Assembly: GCF_021535045.1 (NCBI RefSeq)
Contig: NZ_CP091056.1
Location: 310,001 to 374,000, forward strand
Length of the DNA stretch: 64,000 bases
From: Ornithinimicrobium sp. INDO-MA30-4
GTDB taxonomy: Bacteria > Actinomycetota > Actinomycetes > Actinomycetales > Dermatophilaceae
Direction of reading: 5' to 3'
The translations under genes and the position numbers were made by a program. How positions within the stretch are numbered: the first letter of the stretch is position 1; each line of letters opens with the position of its first letter. The notes under the pieces were generated by a model that ran no database searches, was not told where the DNA came from, and saw only the letters and a program-made list of their open reading frames with translations. Shown here piece by piece: positions 10,876 to 20,776 of the stretch.

Positions 10876-11339
10876 CGAGGCGCGCGGTTTTGCCAGGATC
10901 GTTTGACCCAGTGACCAACGGCCATGTCGACATCATCGAGAGAGCCCGTCAGCACTTTGATGAGCTGATTGTCGTGATCATGCACAACCCGGCCAAGGCC
11001 GGTCGCTTTCCTGTGGCGGAGCGAGTTGCGTTGATGCGGGATTCGCTCAAGGACGATCGCGGAGTTCGTGTAGAGACCTTCTCGGACGTCTTGCTTGTTG
11101 ATGTCTGCGCTGACCTTGGAGCCGGGGTAATCGTTAAGGGCATTCGCGGGCCGGCTGACTATGAATACGAACTCCCGATGGCTCGGATGAATCGGCAACT
11201 AGCCGGTGTAGAGACCTTCTTTTTGCCGTCTGACCCAGAGTGGGACCACGTCTCCAGTTCGTTGGTGACGGAAGTGGCGTCATACGGGGGAGACGTCTCC
11301 CACCTTGTTCCCCGGGCTGTCTGGGACGCTCTGAAATAG
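10872..11339 (+). CDS. coaD: Phosphopantetheine adenylyltransferase
   Basis: CoaD adenylates 4'-phosphopantetheine to dephospho-CoA, the fourth step of coenzyme A synthesis. It has 155 residues, the usual length, with no break. It shows the nucleotidyltransferase motif PGSFDPVTNGH at residues 8-18, KGIRGPADYEYE near 97-108, and SSSLVTEVASYGGDVS near the C-terminus. It begins inside the rsmD stop codon (ATGA), so translation is coupled. Confidence 0.95.
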   Translation: MTRRAVLPGSFDPVTNGHVDIIERARQHFDELIVVIMHNPAKAGRFPVAERVALMRDSLKDDRGVRVETFSDVLLVDVCADLGAGVIVKGIRGPADYEYELPMARMNRQLAGVETFFLPSDPEWDHVSSSLVTEVASYGGDVSHLVPRAVWDALK

Positions 11340-11461
11340 ATCGCCGAGCCCGCACGGAACAGCAGAGTTGGAGTAGAGCCACTCCTGCAGGTAATCTTGC
11401 ACGTCGGCCTGCCTTAACCCGTGAGGCTGACCCAACAGACAACGACAGGCAGTGTTTCAGC

Positions 11462-12042
11462 ATGGTGCACCAGGAAGAAGAAGGCCCCTGGGTCTTCGAT
11501 ACCCGGGAACTGGTCCGACGACCGGGCACGATGCAAACGGCTCAGCATGTCGTCACTCTCAAGGACCTCATCGGCACTGACGTCATGGGCATCCAACCTG
11601 GCCAGCAGGTCAAGTTGGATTTGCGCATGGAATCGGTTGTCGAAGGTGTCCTGGCAACGGGGTCGGTCAAAGCAACCGCTACCGGCGAATGCGTGCGGTG
11701 CCTGGATCCGATATCCACCAACGTGGATGTCTTCTTTCAGGAACTGTTCGCTTATCCGGACCGGGCTGCACACCACCGCGAGGTGGGGGCAGACGATGAG
11801 CAAGATGAACAACGCGAGCTCGTCCAGGACATGATGGACCTGGAAGAGTTGGTAACGGATGCGGTGGTCACCACTTTTCCGTTCCAGCCCGTGTGCCGGG
11901 AGGACTGCCCAGGTTTGTGCTCGAATGCGGTGCTCACTTGAGCGATGACCCCGATCATTACCATGAAGTTTTAGACCCACGGTGGTCTGTGTTGGCAGAT
12001 TTGACCCACACAGCCCCCACCGACGACGAGAAGAGGACCTGA
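11462..12042 (+). CDS. yceD: DUF177 / YceD-like ribosome-associated protein (one frame break)
   Basis: About 193 residues. The family lies directly upstream of rpmF in most bacteria and is thought to take part in 23S rRNA processing or large-subunit assembly. Seen here are WVFDTRELVRRPG, ATGECVRCLDPI and CREDCPGLCSECGAHL, giving a cysteine pair set that probably binds zinc. The frame breaks at about 11922, where one G is missing after TGCTC; the other frame completes the zinc site and ends at 12042, one base before rpmF. The ATG at 11462 has only a weak ribosome site. The 120 bases between coaD and this gene hold no clear promoter. Confidence 0.82.
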
Positions 12043-12043
12043 C

Positions 12044-12238
12044 GTGGCCGTCCCGAAGCGCAAGATGTCTCGCTCCAACACCCGGAGCCGCCGTGCGAAC
12101 TGGAAGGCAGCCCCGGTCGCATTGACCGTGTGCCCCTGGTGCCAGTCCCCGGCACAGGCCCACCGCGCCTGCCCCTCGTGCGGCAACTACGGCGAGCGTC
12201 ACTACGACGTCGCCGAGCGCACCGAGCACCAGAACTGA
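12044..12238 (+). CDS. rpmF: 50S ribosomal protein bL32
   Basis: Sixty-four residues from a GTG at 12044, preceded by AGAGGACC as ribosome site. It starts AVPKRKMSRSNTRSRRANW and holds a zinc ribbon CPWC...CPSC, so it is the zinc-binding form. It follows DUF177 by one base and precedes rnc by 19 bases, the standard order. Unbroken. Confidence 0.95.
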   Translation: MAVPKRKMSRSNTRSRRANWKAAPVALTVCPWCQSPAQAHRACPSCGNYGERHYDVAERTEHQN

Positions 12239-12257
12239 GTAGATCCGATACGCAGTC

Positions 12258-13089
12258 GTGAACTCCTCGACTAGCGCATCACCTGCATCGTCAGCAGCGT
12301 CCGACGCTCATCCGCTCGATGACTTCAACGAATATCTTCGTGGAGTTGTTGGCGGGTTGAGCGGCGAGGCGCTGCTTCGGCGTGCCGTGACCCACCGGTC
12401 GTACGCGTACGAAAATGGCGGGATCCCGCACAATGAGCGCCTGGAGTTTTGGGCGACTCGGTGCTCGGCATTGTGGTGACTGACGCTCTCTATCGAAAGC
12501 ACGAAGACCTCCCGGAAGGGCAACTCGCGAAGTTGCGCGCCGCGGTGGTCAACACCCGTGCCCTGGCGTCTGTGGCTCGGACGATTGGGCTCGGCGACTA
12601 CGTGCTTCTGGGCAAGGGTGAACTTGCCACCGGCGGGCGGGACAAGGACAGCATTCTGGCTGACACCACCGAAGCCGTGATCGGGTGCGTCTATCTCGAA
12701 TTGGGGATGCCCGCCGCAGACGCGTTGGTCCACCACCTGCTCGACCCGCTGATGCGCGAAAGCGCTTCTCTCGGTGCTGCACTGGACTGGAAGACCTCCT
12801 GCAAGAGATCGCCGCAGAGTTGGGCAATGACGTGGTCACGTATGACGTCGAGTTCGACGGGCCAGACCACGACAAACTCTTCACCGCTTCGGCCTGCTTA
12901 GGCGCCGATGCCATCGGGCTCGGCACTGGCCGCTCCAAGAAGGCCGCCGAGCAACAGGCCGCGGAAGCTGCCTACCAAGTGCTGTCGGAACGAGTGGCCG
13001 CCATGGCTGGTGCAGCCGATGACGCAACCCTGGGCGCTGTCGGCCCCGATTGTGACCAGCAGGTGTCGTGCCGGAGTTACCTGAAGTAG
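12258..13089 (+). CDS. rnc: Ribonuclease III (two or three frame breaks)
   Basis: RNase III cuts double-stranded RNA, releasing rRNA precursors and processing mRNA and small RNA. The catalytic signature NERLEFLGDSVLG appears across a break at about 12450 (T run one short). [14 protein letters not shown], with catalytic acidic residues, follows. A second break near 12797 leads into the double-stranded-RNA-binding domain, with [20 protein letters not shown]. The GTG start is at 12258. In the given sequence the frame stays open to 13089, overlapping mutM by 22 bp; one more missing C near 13048 would give an earlier stop (VGPRL), so the 3' end is uncertain by about 40 bases. Confidence 0.87.
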
Positions 13090-13967
13090 AAGTCGTCCGC
13101 CGTGGCGCTGCGCAGCATGCGATTGGCCGGACCATCGCCCATGTTGATATCCGCGGTGATCGGGTGGCTCGGCGCCACGTAGCCGGGCCGCTGGACCTGG
13201 CTGATCGCTTAGCTGGCGGGCAACTATTGGCTGCTGACCGGCGGGGAAGTATCTCTGGCTGGTCGTGCAGACGCCTGATGAGGACCCGCAAGCGCTTGTT
13301 GTTCACCTCGGGATGAGCGGTCAACTGCTGGTTGATCCTGCCCAGGCGCCCCGGCAAAAGCATGCGCATGCCGTCTTCACCTTTACCGATGGCGATCCGC
13401 AGTTGCGGTTTGTCGACCAGCGCACTTTCGGTGGTCTCGCCTTGACCGACCTGGTCCCAGATCATCGCGGTGGTGCCGCTCAGGGTGAACACCCGCACGG
13501 CATACCGGCATCGGTCACGCATATCGCCGCCGATCCTCTTGAGGCAGCCTTTGACCTGCCGGCTGTTGTCAGGGTGCTCAAGACCAAAGACACCGCGATC
13601 AAACGTCTCTTGTTGGATCAAAACGTGGTCAGCGGAATTGGCAACATCTATGCTGACGAGGCCCTTTGGCGAGCCAAGATTCATGGGGCACGTCCGGCCT
13701 CTTCGCTGACCAAGCCAGCGCTGACCCGATTGCTGGAGCACGCCACCGATGTGATGACCGCCGCCCTCGACGTCGGCGGGACAAGTTTGATGCCCTCTAC
13801 GTCAACATCAACGGACAGAGCGGCTATTTTGACCGCTCCCTTGATGCCTACGGGCAACTGGGCAACCGTGCTCGCGCTGCGGCACGCTGATCCAACGTGA
13901 GGTGTTTATGAACAGGTCCAGCCACTTCTGCCCAAAGTGCCAGCCAGCACCCCGAGGCTCACGATGA
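13068..13967 (+). CDS. mutM: Formamidopyrimidine-DNA glycosylase (three frame breaks)
   Basis: MutM (Fpg) removes 8-oxoguanine and formamidopyrimidines and nicks the abasic site. The catalytic N-terminus is [12 protein letters not shown], with the N-terminal Pro after the initiator. [31 protein letters not shown] and the C-terminal zinc finger (CSRC then CPKC, within about 25 residues) are all present. Frames break near 13246, 13790 (T run one short) and 13868 (one base missing before TGCTCGCGC). The GTG start at 13068 lies within the rnc end, and the stop overlaps the acyP start. Confidence 0.88.
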
Positions 13968-14260
13968 GCGAGCAGTCATCGACACGGGCCCTGGCGTTTG
14001 TCCGGGGAAATGTCCAAGGTGTGGGGTTCCGCTGGTGGACTCGGGCCAGGGCACTCGAGTTGGGATTGGTGGGTTATGCCCGCAACCTGCGTGATGGCCG
14101 GGTTGAGGTGTGCGCTCAGGGCGGTGAAGAGCAGATCGAAGTCTTGCTGAGTATGTTGGAACCTGACGCTGAGCCGGCGGGTCGCCCGGGCCGGGTGGTT
14201 GGCCTCGTGAGGCAGTGGCATGCGGCTCGACCGGAGTTGAGCGGCTTTCGAGAGAGGTAG
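13964..14260 (+). CDS. acyP: Acylphosphatase
   Basis: Acylphosphatase hydrolyses acyl phosphates such as carbamoyl phosphate. It has 98 residues. The active-site signature is [16 protein letters not shown], with the catalytic Arg, and [16 protein letters not shown] holds the Asn of the second motif. The ATG at 13964 overlaps the mutM stop. It lies between mutM and smc as in many actinobacteria. Unbroken. Confidence 0.9.
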   Translation: MSEQSSTRALAFVRGNVQGVGFRWWTRARALELGLVGYARNLRDGRVEVCAQGGEEQIEVLLSMLEPDAEPAGRPGRVVGLVRQWHAARPELSGFRER

Positions 14261-14263
14261 ATC

Positions 14264-14704
14264 GTGGCGCGCAGCATTCAGATTGTGGTGGACACCCAGG
14301 CAGCTCATGAGTTGGCTGATTGGTGGGCTGAAACTCTTAACTGGGTGGTTGAGCCCACGGATGAAGCCTTCATTCGAAGGATGCTCGACGAGGGCTTCGC
14401 CTCTGACTCAGACACCGAAGAGCATCGCGGTCAGATTGTCTGGCGAGGAGCTGCGGCCATCACTCCTGGCGACCTCGGGGATGGGCCCAGCCGACAGCGG
14501 ATCCTGTTTCAGGATGTGCCGGAGGCCAAGAATGTTAAGAACCGCCTCCACATCGACGTTCGAATGCCCGAGGTCCCTTTGGGTCAGGCGCGAGATGCCC
14601 TGCTAGCCCGAGGCGCGACATACCTAGAGAGTGGTTCGCAGGGACCACACCACTGGCACGTGATGGCCGATCCGGAAGGCAATGAGTTCTGCGTCAGTGG
14701 ATAA
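14264..14704 (+). CDS. VOC / glyoxalase-like domain protein
   Basis: A 146-residue protein from a GTG at 14264, 3 bp after acyP. It begins ARSIQIVVDTQAAHELADWW, has RLHIDVRMPE near the middle and ends HVMADPEGNEFCVSG; these fit the glyoxalase-like fold PF18029, with the typical 'DPEGNEFC' end that supplies a metal-binding Glu. The family includes isomerases, dioxygenases and resistance proteins, so the reaction cannot be named. Unbroken and compositionally like its neighbours. Confidence 0.75.
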   Translation: MARSIQIVVDTQAAHELADWWAETLNWVVEPTDEAFIRRMLDEGFASDSDTEEHRGQIVWRGAAAITPGDLGDGPSRQRILFQDVPEAKNVKNRLHIDVRMPEVPLGQARDALLARGATYLESGSQGPHHWHVMADPEGNEFCVSG

Positions 14705-14780
14705 CCGCTCGTCGTGGCGCAGCCGCGAGTAAAGTGGCAAAACCTGCGCCAAGAGACCAGCACCCAGGAGCGACCGTCCG

Positions 14781-17700
14781 ATGTATGTCAAGAGTCTGAC
14801 CCTCAAGGGGTTTAAGTCGTTCGCCTCGGCAACGACGATGCGACTCGAACCAGGCATCACCTGCATCGTCGGGCCCAACGGATCTGGCAAGTCGAACGTC
14901 GTTGACGCACTCGCATGGGTGATGGGGGAGCAGGGGCTAAGAGCCTGCGTGGCGGCAAGATGGAAGATGTCATTTTTGCTGGCACGACCGGACGCCCTCC
15001 GCTGGGCCGAGCTGAAGTGTCGCTCACCATCGACAACACCGATGGTGCATTGCCGATCGACTACTCGAAGTCACCATCACCCGCACCATGTTCCGTAGTG
15101 GTGGCTCGGACTACGCCATCAACGGAACCTCGGCCCGACTGCTCGACGTGCAGGAGTTGCTTGCTGACTCTGGCATCGGGCGCGAGATGCACGTCATTGT
15201 TGGGCAGGGACAACTAGACCAGGTGCTGCGCGCCACCCCCGAGGAGCGTCGCGGCTTCATCGAGGAAGCCTCTGGCGTGCTCAAGCACCGCAAACGAAAA
15301 GAGCGGGCGCTGCGCAACTCGACGCAATGGAGTCGAACCTGACGCGGCTGGCCGATCTGACCACCGAGATCCGACGCCAATTGGGGCCCTGGGCAGGCAG
15401 GCAGAAACCGCCCGGCGAGCTGGCTCGATTCAAGCGACCGTCCGCGATGCTCGGCTGCGCCTGCTTGCTGATGATCTTGTGCAGATGACCTCTGCTTTGG
15501 CCGCAGAGTTGGCGGATGAAAAGGCGATGCTGACGAAGCAGACGGCGGCCCGCCAGCAACTGGATGCCGGCCGTCTCAGCCTCAGCGAGCTTGAAGACCT
15601 CAACGCTGCCGCCGCGCCAGATCTCGATGACGCACAACAACGCTGGTATGCGCTGTCTTCCCTGGTGGAACGGGTGCGCTCAACAGCTGACCTCGCGGCA
15701 GAGCGAGTGCGACTGCACAATGCCGAAGCGGACGAAGAGGCATCCAACACCAAGCGTGGTCGCGACCCAGAAGAGTTGCGGGACCAGGCAGCCAACATGC
15801 GTGATCAAGAGGCCGAGATTCACCAACGGATCGAGCGGTTGCAGGGCGATCTTGGCGGCGCTGGACTCAGGCGGGCCGAAGCGGAGAAAGCCTTCAAGCT
15901 GAGCAGAATCGGTTGGCCCAACTCGCCAGGGCTGCTGCCGATCGCCGTGAGGGCTGGCAAAGTTGGCCGGTCAAGTCGCGGCTAGTCGCAGCCGGGTCGA
16001 AGCTGGCGATGCTGAAGTTGGCAGGTTGGGTCAAGCTGTGGCCGCGGCGAGCGAACGTGCCAGCAAAGCAGAGCGCGAATTCGCCGCGCTTGAGGCAACG
16101 ATCCTGGACGTGGAGCAGGGCGAAGGGGGCCTCGACGCAGCATTTGAGAAAGCGCAGGCGGCTCGTGAAGCGGCTGAAGCTGCAGTTGAGCAGTTAAAAG
16201 GGCAGCGTAGGGCGGCTCTAGATAAGCAGACCGGACTCAGGTCGCGGTGTGAAGCATTGGCCCTCAACCTGCAACGTAAAGACGGCACTGAAGCCTTGGC
16301 CACATCAGGTCTGGACACAGTCAAGGGCAAGTTGGCCAGGGCGCTCAAGGTGGAGCCAGGCTTTGAAGCTCAGGTGGCGGCGGCGCTGGACTGGGCCGCT
16401 GAGGCTGTCTTGGTCAAGGAGGCAGGCGGCGCTGCGAGTGCCCTGAGTTGGCTACGTTCAGCTGACGCCGGGCAAGCCGGCGTCGTGTTCGCAGACGGTG
16501 CTACCCGCATACCGGAGGGTTTGGGGGTCCGAACGACCCGCGCCCCAGCCTTCCCGAGGGGCACGGTGGGCGCTAGATGTCGTCTCCCTGGAGCCGGAGC
16601 TCGCGCCTGTGCTCGAGACTCTGCTTGCTCAAACGGTGCTACAAACTGATGACTCCTTGGCTCAGGGCTTGGTGGATGACCTGGACTCACCACACGTTCG
16701 CGTCGTGACCCCACAGGGAGATGTGTATGGGCGTGGCTGGGCACGTGGTGGCAGCAGCACGGCACCCAGCACGATCGAGGTGCAAGCCTCCCTGGACGCC
16801 GCCAAGGATGAGTTGGACCGCATCACGGGGGAGGTCGAACGCCTTGGCTTTGAGTTGCAAAGGCGACTGACACGTTGCGTGACTTGGCGGAGTCCGAAGA
16901 CCGAGCCCTAGATCAACTGCACAACTCCGATGCCAAAATGACGGCCATTGCCGAACAGTTGGGCCAGTGGGGTTCAGCGATGCGAGACGCGGCGGCCGAC
17001 CGGGATCGCAACCAGGCCACGGTCGGTGTCGCGCAGTCCGCGTTGGAGGACAAGTTGCAGACCCTGGCTGAGCTAGAGCAGCGGCTCGCGAACGCCACCG
17101 AAGAGCCCGCACCAGATGAGGAGTCGGATGCCAGCCGCAAGGATGAGTTGGCTGAGCTAGCGGCGCTGGCGAGGACTCAGGAAACTGAAGCCAGATTGGC
17201 GCTGCGCACCCAAGAAGAGCGAGTGCGTGCGATCTCTGGGCGGGCAGATGGGCTGGAGGCGGCCGCCAAACATGAGCAGGTCAGCCAAGAGCGCGCTGCA
17301 GCTAAGCGCCAACGCCGGGAAGCGTCTGTCGCCGCAGCCATCGCCGTGACGCGAGGTGCTAAGTATGTCGCTGAGCAGACCGAGGTGTTGGTTGAAGCAG
17401 CCGTGCGCCGACGCGACGGACTGTCTGGTGAACAGGCTCAGCGCCATCACGAGCTCACCGAGCGACGCGCGGGACTGCGCGGTCTTGAAGATCGGCTGCG
17501 GCAACTCACGGACGCGGTGCATCAGGATGAGGTGGCCCGGGCTGAGCAGCGGCTACGGATCGAGAGTTTGCAGCAGAAGGCGGTTGACGAGTGGGGGATG
17601 AACGCCGAGCAACTTATTGACGAGTTTGGCCCGCATCTGCCGATTCCGGCTATCCCCAGCCCGCAGGACCCTGAGGGTGAAGCGGAGCCAGAGCACTTTG

Positions 17701-18397
17701 TCCGTGCAGAGCAGGAGAAGCGACTGCGCAAAGCCGAACGGCAGCTCAACGCTCTGGGCAAGGTCAACCCGCTGGCGCTAGAGGAGTTCACGGCACTGGA
17801 GGAGCGCTACAACTTCCTGAATGCCCAGGTGGAAGACCTGCGACAGTCCAAGGCGGACCTTCTCGAGATCGTGCGCGAGGTTGATGACCGAGTGGAGCGA
17901 GTCTTACCGAGGCCTTCGCCGACACCGCCGAGCAGTTTGAGGGTGTCTTCTCGCGACTCTTCCCGGGCGGCGCGGGTCGGCTAGTCCTGACCGATCCCGA
18001 CAATATGCTGACGACTGGCATTGAAGTGGAGGCTCGACCGCCGGGCAAAAAGATCAAGCGCCTTTCGTTGCTCTCTGGTGGTGAGCGCTCGTTGACGGCG
18101 GTGGCCCTGCTGGTCGCGATCTTCAAGGCCAGGCCCAGCCCGTTCTACATCATGGACGAGGTCGAGGCGGCGCTCGATGACACCAACTTGGGCAGGCTCA
18201 TCACACTGTTTGAAGAGTTGCGCGACTCAAGCCAGTTGATTGTTATCACTCACCAAAAGCGGACGATGGAGATCGCCGATGCACTGTATGGCGTGACGAT
18301 GCAGGGCGATGGGGTGACCACCGTCATTTCTCAGCGCCTGCGCGAAAACCACAATGTTGAACCACAGTCGGAACAACTCGCGGAGTCAACTGGTTGA
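14781..18397 (+). CDS. smc: Chromosome segregation protein SMC (about ten frame breaks)
   Basis: SMC forms the condensin ring with ScpA and ScpB and organises the nucleoid. The reconstructed protein is about 1200 residues. It shows the N-terminal head [19 protein letters not shown] with Walker [18 protein letters not shown], the Q-loop region GQGQLDQVL, long Ala/Glu/Arg-rich coiled coils either side of a hinge at about 16300-16680 ([21 protein letters not shown]), then signature [14 protein letters not shown] and Walker [15 protein letters not shown]. Breaks lie near 14936, 15068, 15312, 15388, 15893, 15955, 16545-16610, 16868 and 17905. AGGAGC precedes the ATG. With so many breaks the sequence is unreliable in detail, but every functional block is present in order. 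Confidence 0.9.
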
Positions 18398-18404
18398 ACC
18401 GCAC

Positions 18405-19108
18405 ATGACCGAAACACAGCCCCGCACCGTTGAGTTCTTCTTCGACCCCGCCTGCCCTTTTGCTGGCAGACCGCCAGGTGGTTCCGGCAGGTTGCGCGTC
18501 AGGTCGAGATCAAGCCCACCTGGCGCTTCATTTCCCTCGCCATGCTGAACAACGAAATGGATGACTTGGACAGCGCAACTGGCCACCAGGTCGGCCACAA
18601 GATGTTGCGAGTTGCCGCTGCCGCCAAGAAGGCGCATGGCGCTGACGTCATTGGTGCGTTGTACGAAGAGATGGGCAACCGTCTGTGGGAGACCGCGCCG
18701 GAGATCGACGGCCCGCTTGAAGGCAAGGACTTGTACGCCGCCATTGGCCCACACCACCTGGCCATCCTGGCTCAATTGCCAGAGATCCTCGAGGCAGTGA
18801 ACCTGCCCGCCGACTTGGCTGCTGCAGCCGAAGACACCCAGTACGACGCCGAGTTGCAAGAGTCCACGGACGAGGCCATGCGCCGCACCGGCGGCAACGT
18901 TGGCACGCCCATCCTGGCTTTCGGCGATGACCCCAACGGCCCGGCCTTCTTTGGCCCGGTCATCTCCTCGACGCCTTCCGACGAAGACGCTGTGAAGTTG
19001 TGGGATGCAGTCGAGACGATGACGACCTTCAATGGCTTCGCCGAGCTCAAGCGCTCGCTGCGTGACCCGCTTGATAACGGCCTCATCAACTCGCTGTCTG
19101 GCCGCTGA
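18405..19108 (+). CDS. DsbA-family oxidoreductase, Rv2466c (mycothiol nitroreductase) type (one frame break)
   Basis: About 235 residues with a DsbA-type thioredoxin fold and helical insert. It opens VEFFFDPACPFAWQTARWF; the second half has GTPILAF (the cis-Pro loop) and FFGPVIS. This is the pattern of the actinobacterial Rv2466c-like family, whose M. tuberculosis member is a mycothiol-dependent oxidoreductase that activates some prodrugs. The active site here is CPFA, so the second Cys of a CxxC pair is absent. The frame breaks at about 18464, where one T is missing between FA and WQT. Start ATG 18405 is 7 bp after the smc stop. A hairpin follows at 19127. Confidence 0.78.
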
Positions 19109-19126
19109 GCATGTGAATCACCTCAC

Positions 19127-19158
19127 CCCTCGGCGTTTCTATGCGGACACGCCGAGGG
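19127..19158. terminator. Putative terminator hairpin after the DsbA-like gene
   Basis: CCCTCGGCGT at 19127-19136 pairs exactly with ACGCCGAGGG at 19149-19158 across a 12-base loop. There is no T run after it, so it may be a terminator of the U-less kind often reported in actinobacteria or just a stabilising 3' hairpin. Confidence 0.6.
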
Positions 19159-19199
19159 ATGAGTTGGTCCTGTAGCGCGGGCGAGCGCACTCTAGAGAT

Positions 19200-19457
19200 A
19201 TGCCTTTTCTTGTCGTCAGCATCCTGCTCGTTCTGATCATCAGCGCTGTCGTCATGGGGTATGTCGCCGTCGAGGCGCGCAAGGAAGAGCGTCAGTTCTG
19301 GACGCCTGAGGGCGAGCGGCTGATTGCCGAGGCCCGTCGCCGCGGCGAAGGCATGCGAGACCGGGGCGACGCATTTGCGCAGCGCACCAAGCAACAGGTG
19401 GGGCGAGCGTCGCAGCGGGGCCCCAAGTCCTCCGGCGAGAGCAGCGACGACAACTAG
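19200..19457 (+). CDS. Small single-pass membrane protein of unknown function
   Basis: Eighty-five residues from an ATG at 19200. A single membrane segment FLVVSILLVLIISAVVMGYV fills residues 3-22 and is followed by a charged cytoplasmic tail rich in Arg, Glu and Gln and ending with Ser/Asp. I do not recognise a family. It lies between the DsbA-like gene and ftsY, which also starts with a membrane anchor. The following 100 bases hold only a T-rich stretch before ftsY. Confidence 0.6.
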   Translation: MPFLVVSILLVLIISAVVMGYVAVEARKEERQFWTPEGERLIAEARRRGEGMRDRGDAFAQRTKQQVGRASQRGPKSSGESSDDN

Positions 19458-19560
19458 CACGACAGCAGACATCACAACGGCCTCCGATTTGATCGGGTGG
19501 TCGTTGTTTTTTGTTTGCCGACGAACTGACCGAGTCGAAGAAGTGGAACAATAAGGCGCG

Positions 19561-20755
19561 ATGGAAAACTACTGGGAGTACATAATCTTTGCCAGCATCT
19601 TCTTGCTGGTGCTTTTGTCCGTGGTGGTGGGCCTGACTCGTTCGCGCCTGCGAAGTCGTCGGGAAGCCGAAGAAGCCGAGTTAGAGGGTGAATTTGGCGA
19701 GGCGGCCGGCACTGACCTTTCACCCGATGGGCAGCGGGGGAGTGCGGATCTTGACTCGGACGGCGTCACCACGACGCCAGGTGATGGTGAAGCCGAAGTA
19801 GTAGCTGAGCCCACCTCCCAGATTGAGACGCCCGAGAGCGCCCGAGGGCGGCTCGCTCGGCTGAGAGCGCGCCTGGCCGGTTCCAATAGCGCCATCGGCA
19901 ATGCGCTGCTGGCCCTTCTTTCGCGAGGCGGCCTGGATGAGCAAGCCTGGGAAGACGTCGAAGACACCCTCTTGCAGGCTGACTTAGGCGTGGAAGCAAC
20001 CGAAGAGTTGGTGGCCTCCTGCGCAAGCGCGTCCAGGTTGACGGCAGCAAGGACGCCGCTGAAGTCCGGCAGTGGCTGCGTGAAGACCTTTGGCTCTGGT
20101 CAACCCATCGATGGACCGCACGATCGCGGCTAGTCGCGTTGGTGACCGACCCGCCGTGGTTATGGTCGTGGGGGTCAATGGCACGGGAAAGACGACCACA
20201 GTGGGCAAACTTGCCCGGGTCTTGGTTGCCGAAGACAAGGATGTGCTGTTGGGTGCGGCAGATACCTTCCGAGCCGCCGCCGCCGACCAACTCCAGACGT
20301 GGGGTGAGCGAGTGGGTGTCCCCACCGTGCGATCAGATGTCGATGGCGCGGATCCTGCTTCGGTGGCCTTTGACGCGGTTGCTGCCGGCATCGAATACGA
20401 GGCAGACGTCGTGTTGCTCGACACAGCCGGGCGGCTGCACAACAAGGTCGGTCTGATGGACGAGCTGTCCAAAATTAAGCGTGTCGTTGAAAAGCGCAGC
20501 CAAATTGATGAAGTGCTGCTGGTGCTCGATGCGACTACCGGGCAAAACGGGATGCGTCAGGCTGAGGTGTTTGCGCAAGCCGTCAACATCACCGGCATTG
20601 TGCTCACCAAGCTCGATGGCACGGCTAAGGGCGGCATCGTGGTCAACGTCCAGCGCCGTCTCGGAGTGCCGGTCAAGCTCATCGGATTGGGCGAAGGGCC
20701 TGACGATTTGGCGCCATTTGACCCTGAGGCCTTTGTCGACGCAATAGTTGGCTGA
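19561..20755 (+). CDS. ftsY: Signal recognition particle receptor FtsY (two frame breaks)
   Basis: FtsY docks SRP-ribosome complexes at the membrane and, with Ffh, hydrolyses GTP. An N-terminal membrane segment ([18 protein letters not shown], residues 8-25) is followed by an acidic linker of about 70 residues, then the NG domain with RKRVQVDG, G1 [36 protein letters not shown] and [10 protein letters not shown]. Frames break near 20023 (one C missing, VASLRKRV) and about 20092 (one T missing, REDLLALV). The anchored form with an acidic A domain is usual in actinobacteria. It is followed 21 bp later by ffh. Confidence 0.9.
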
Positions 20756-20776
20756 ACTATTCGTTAACCTGGGGAG

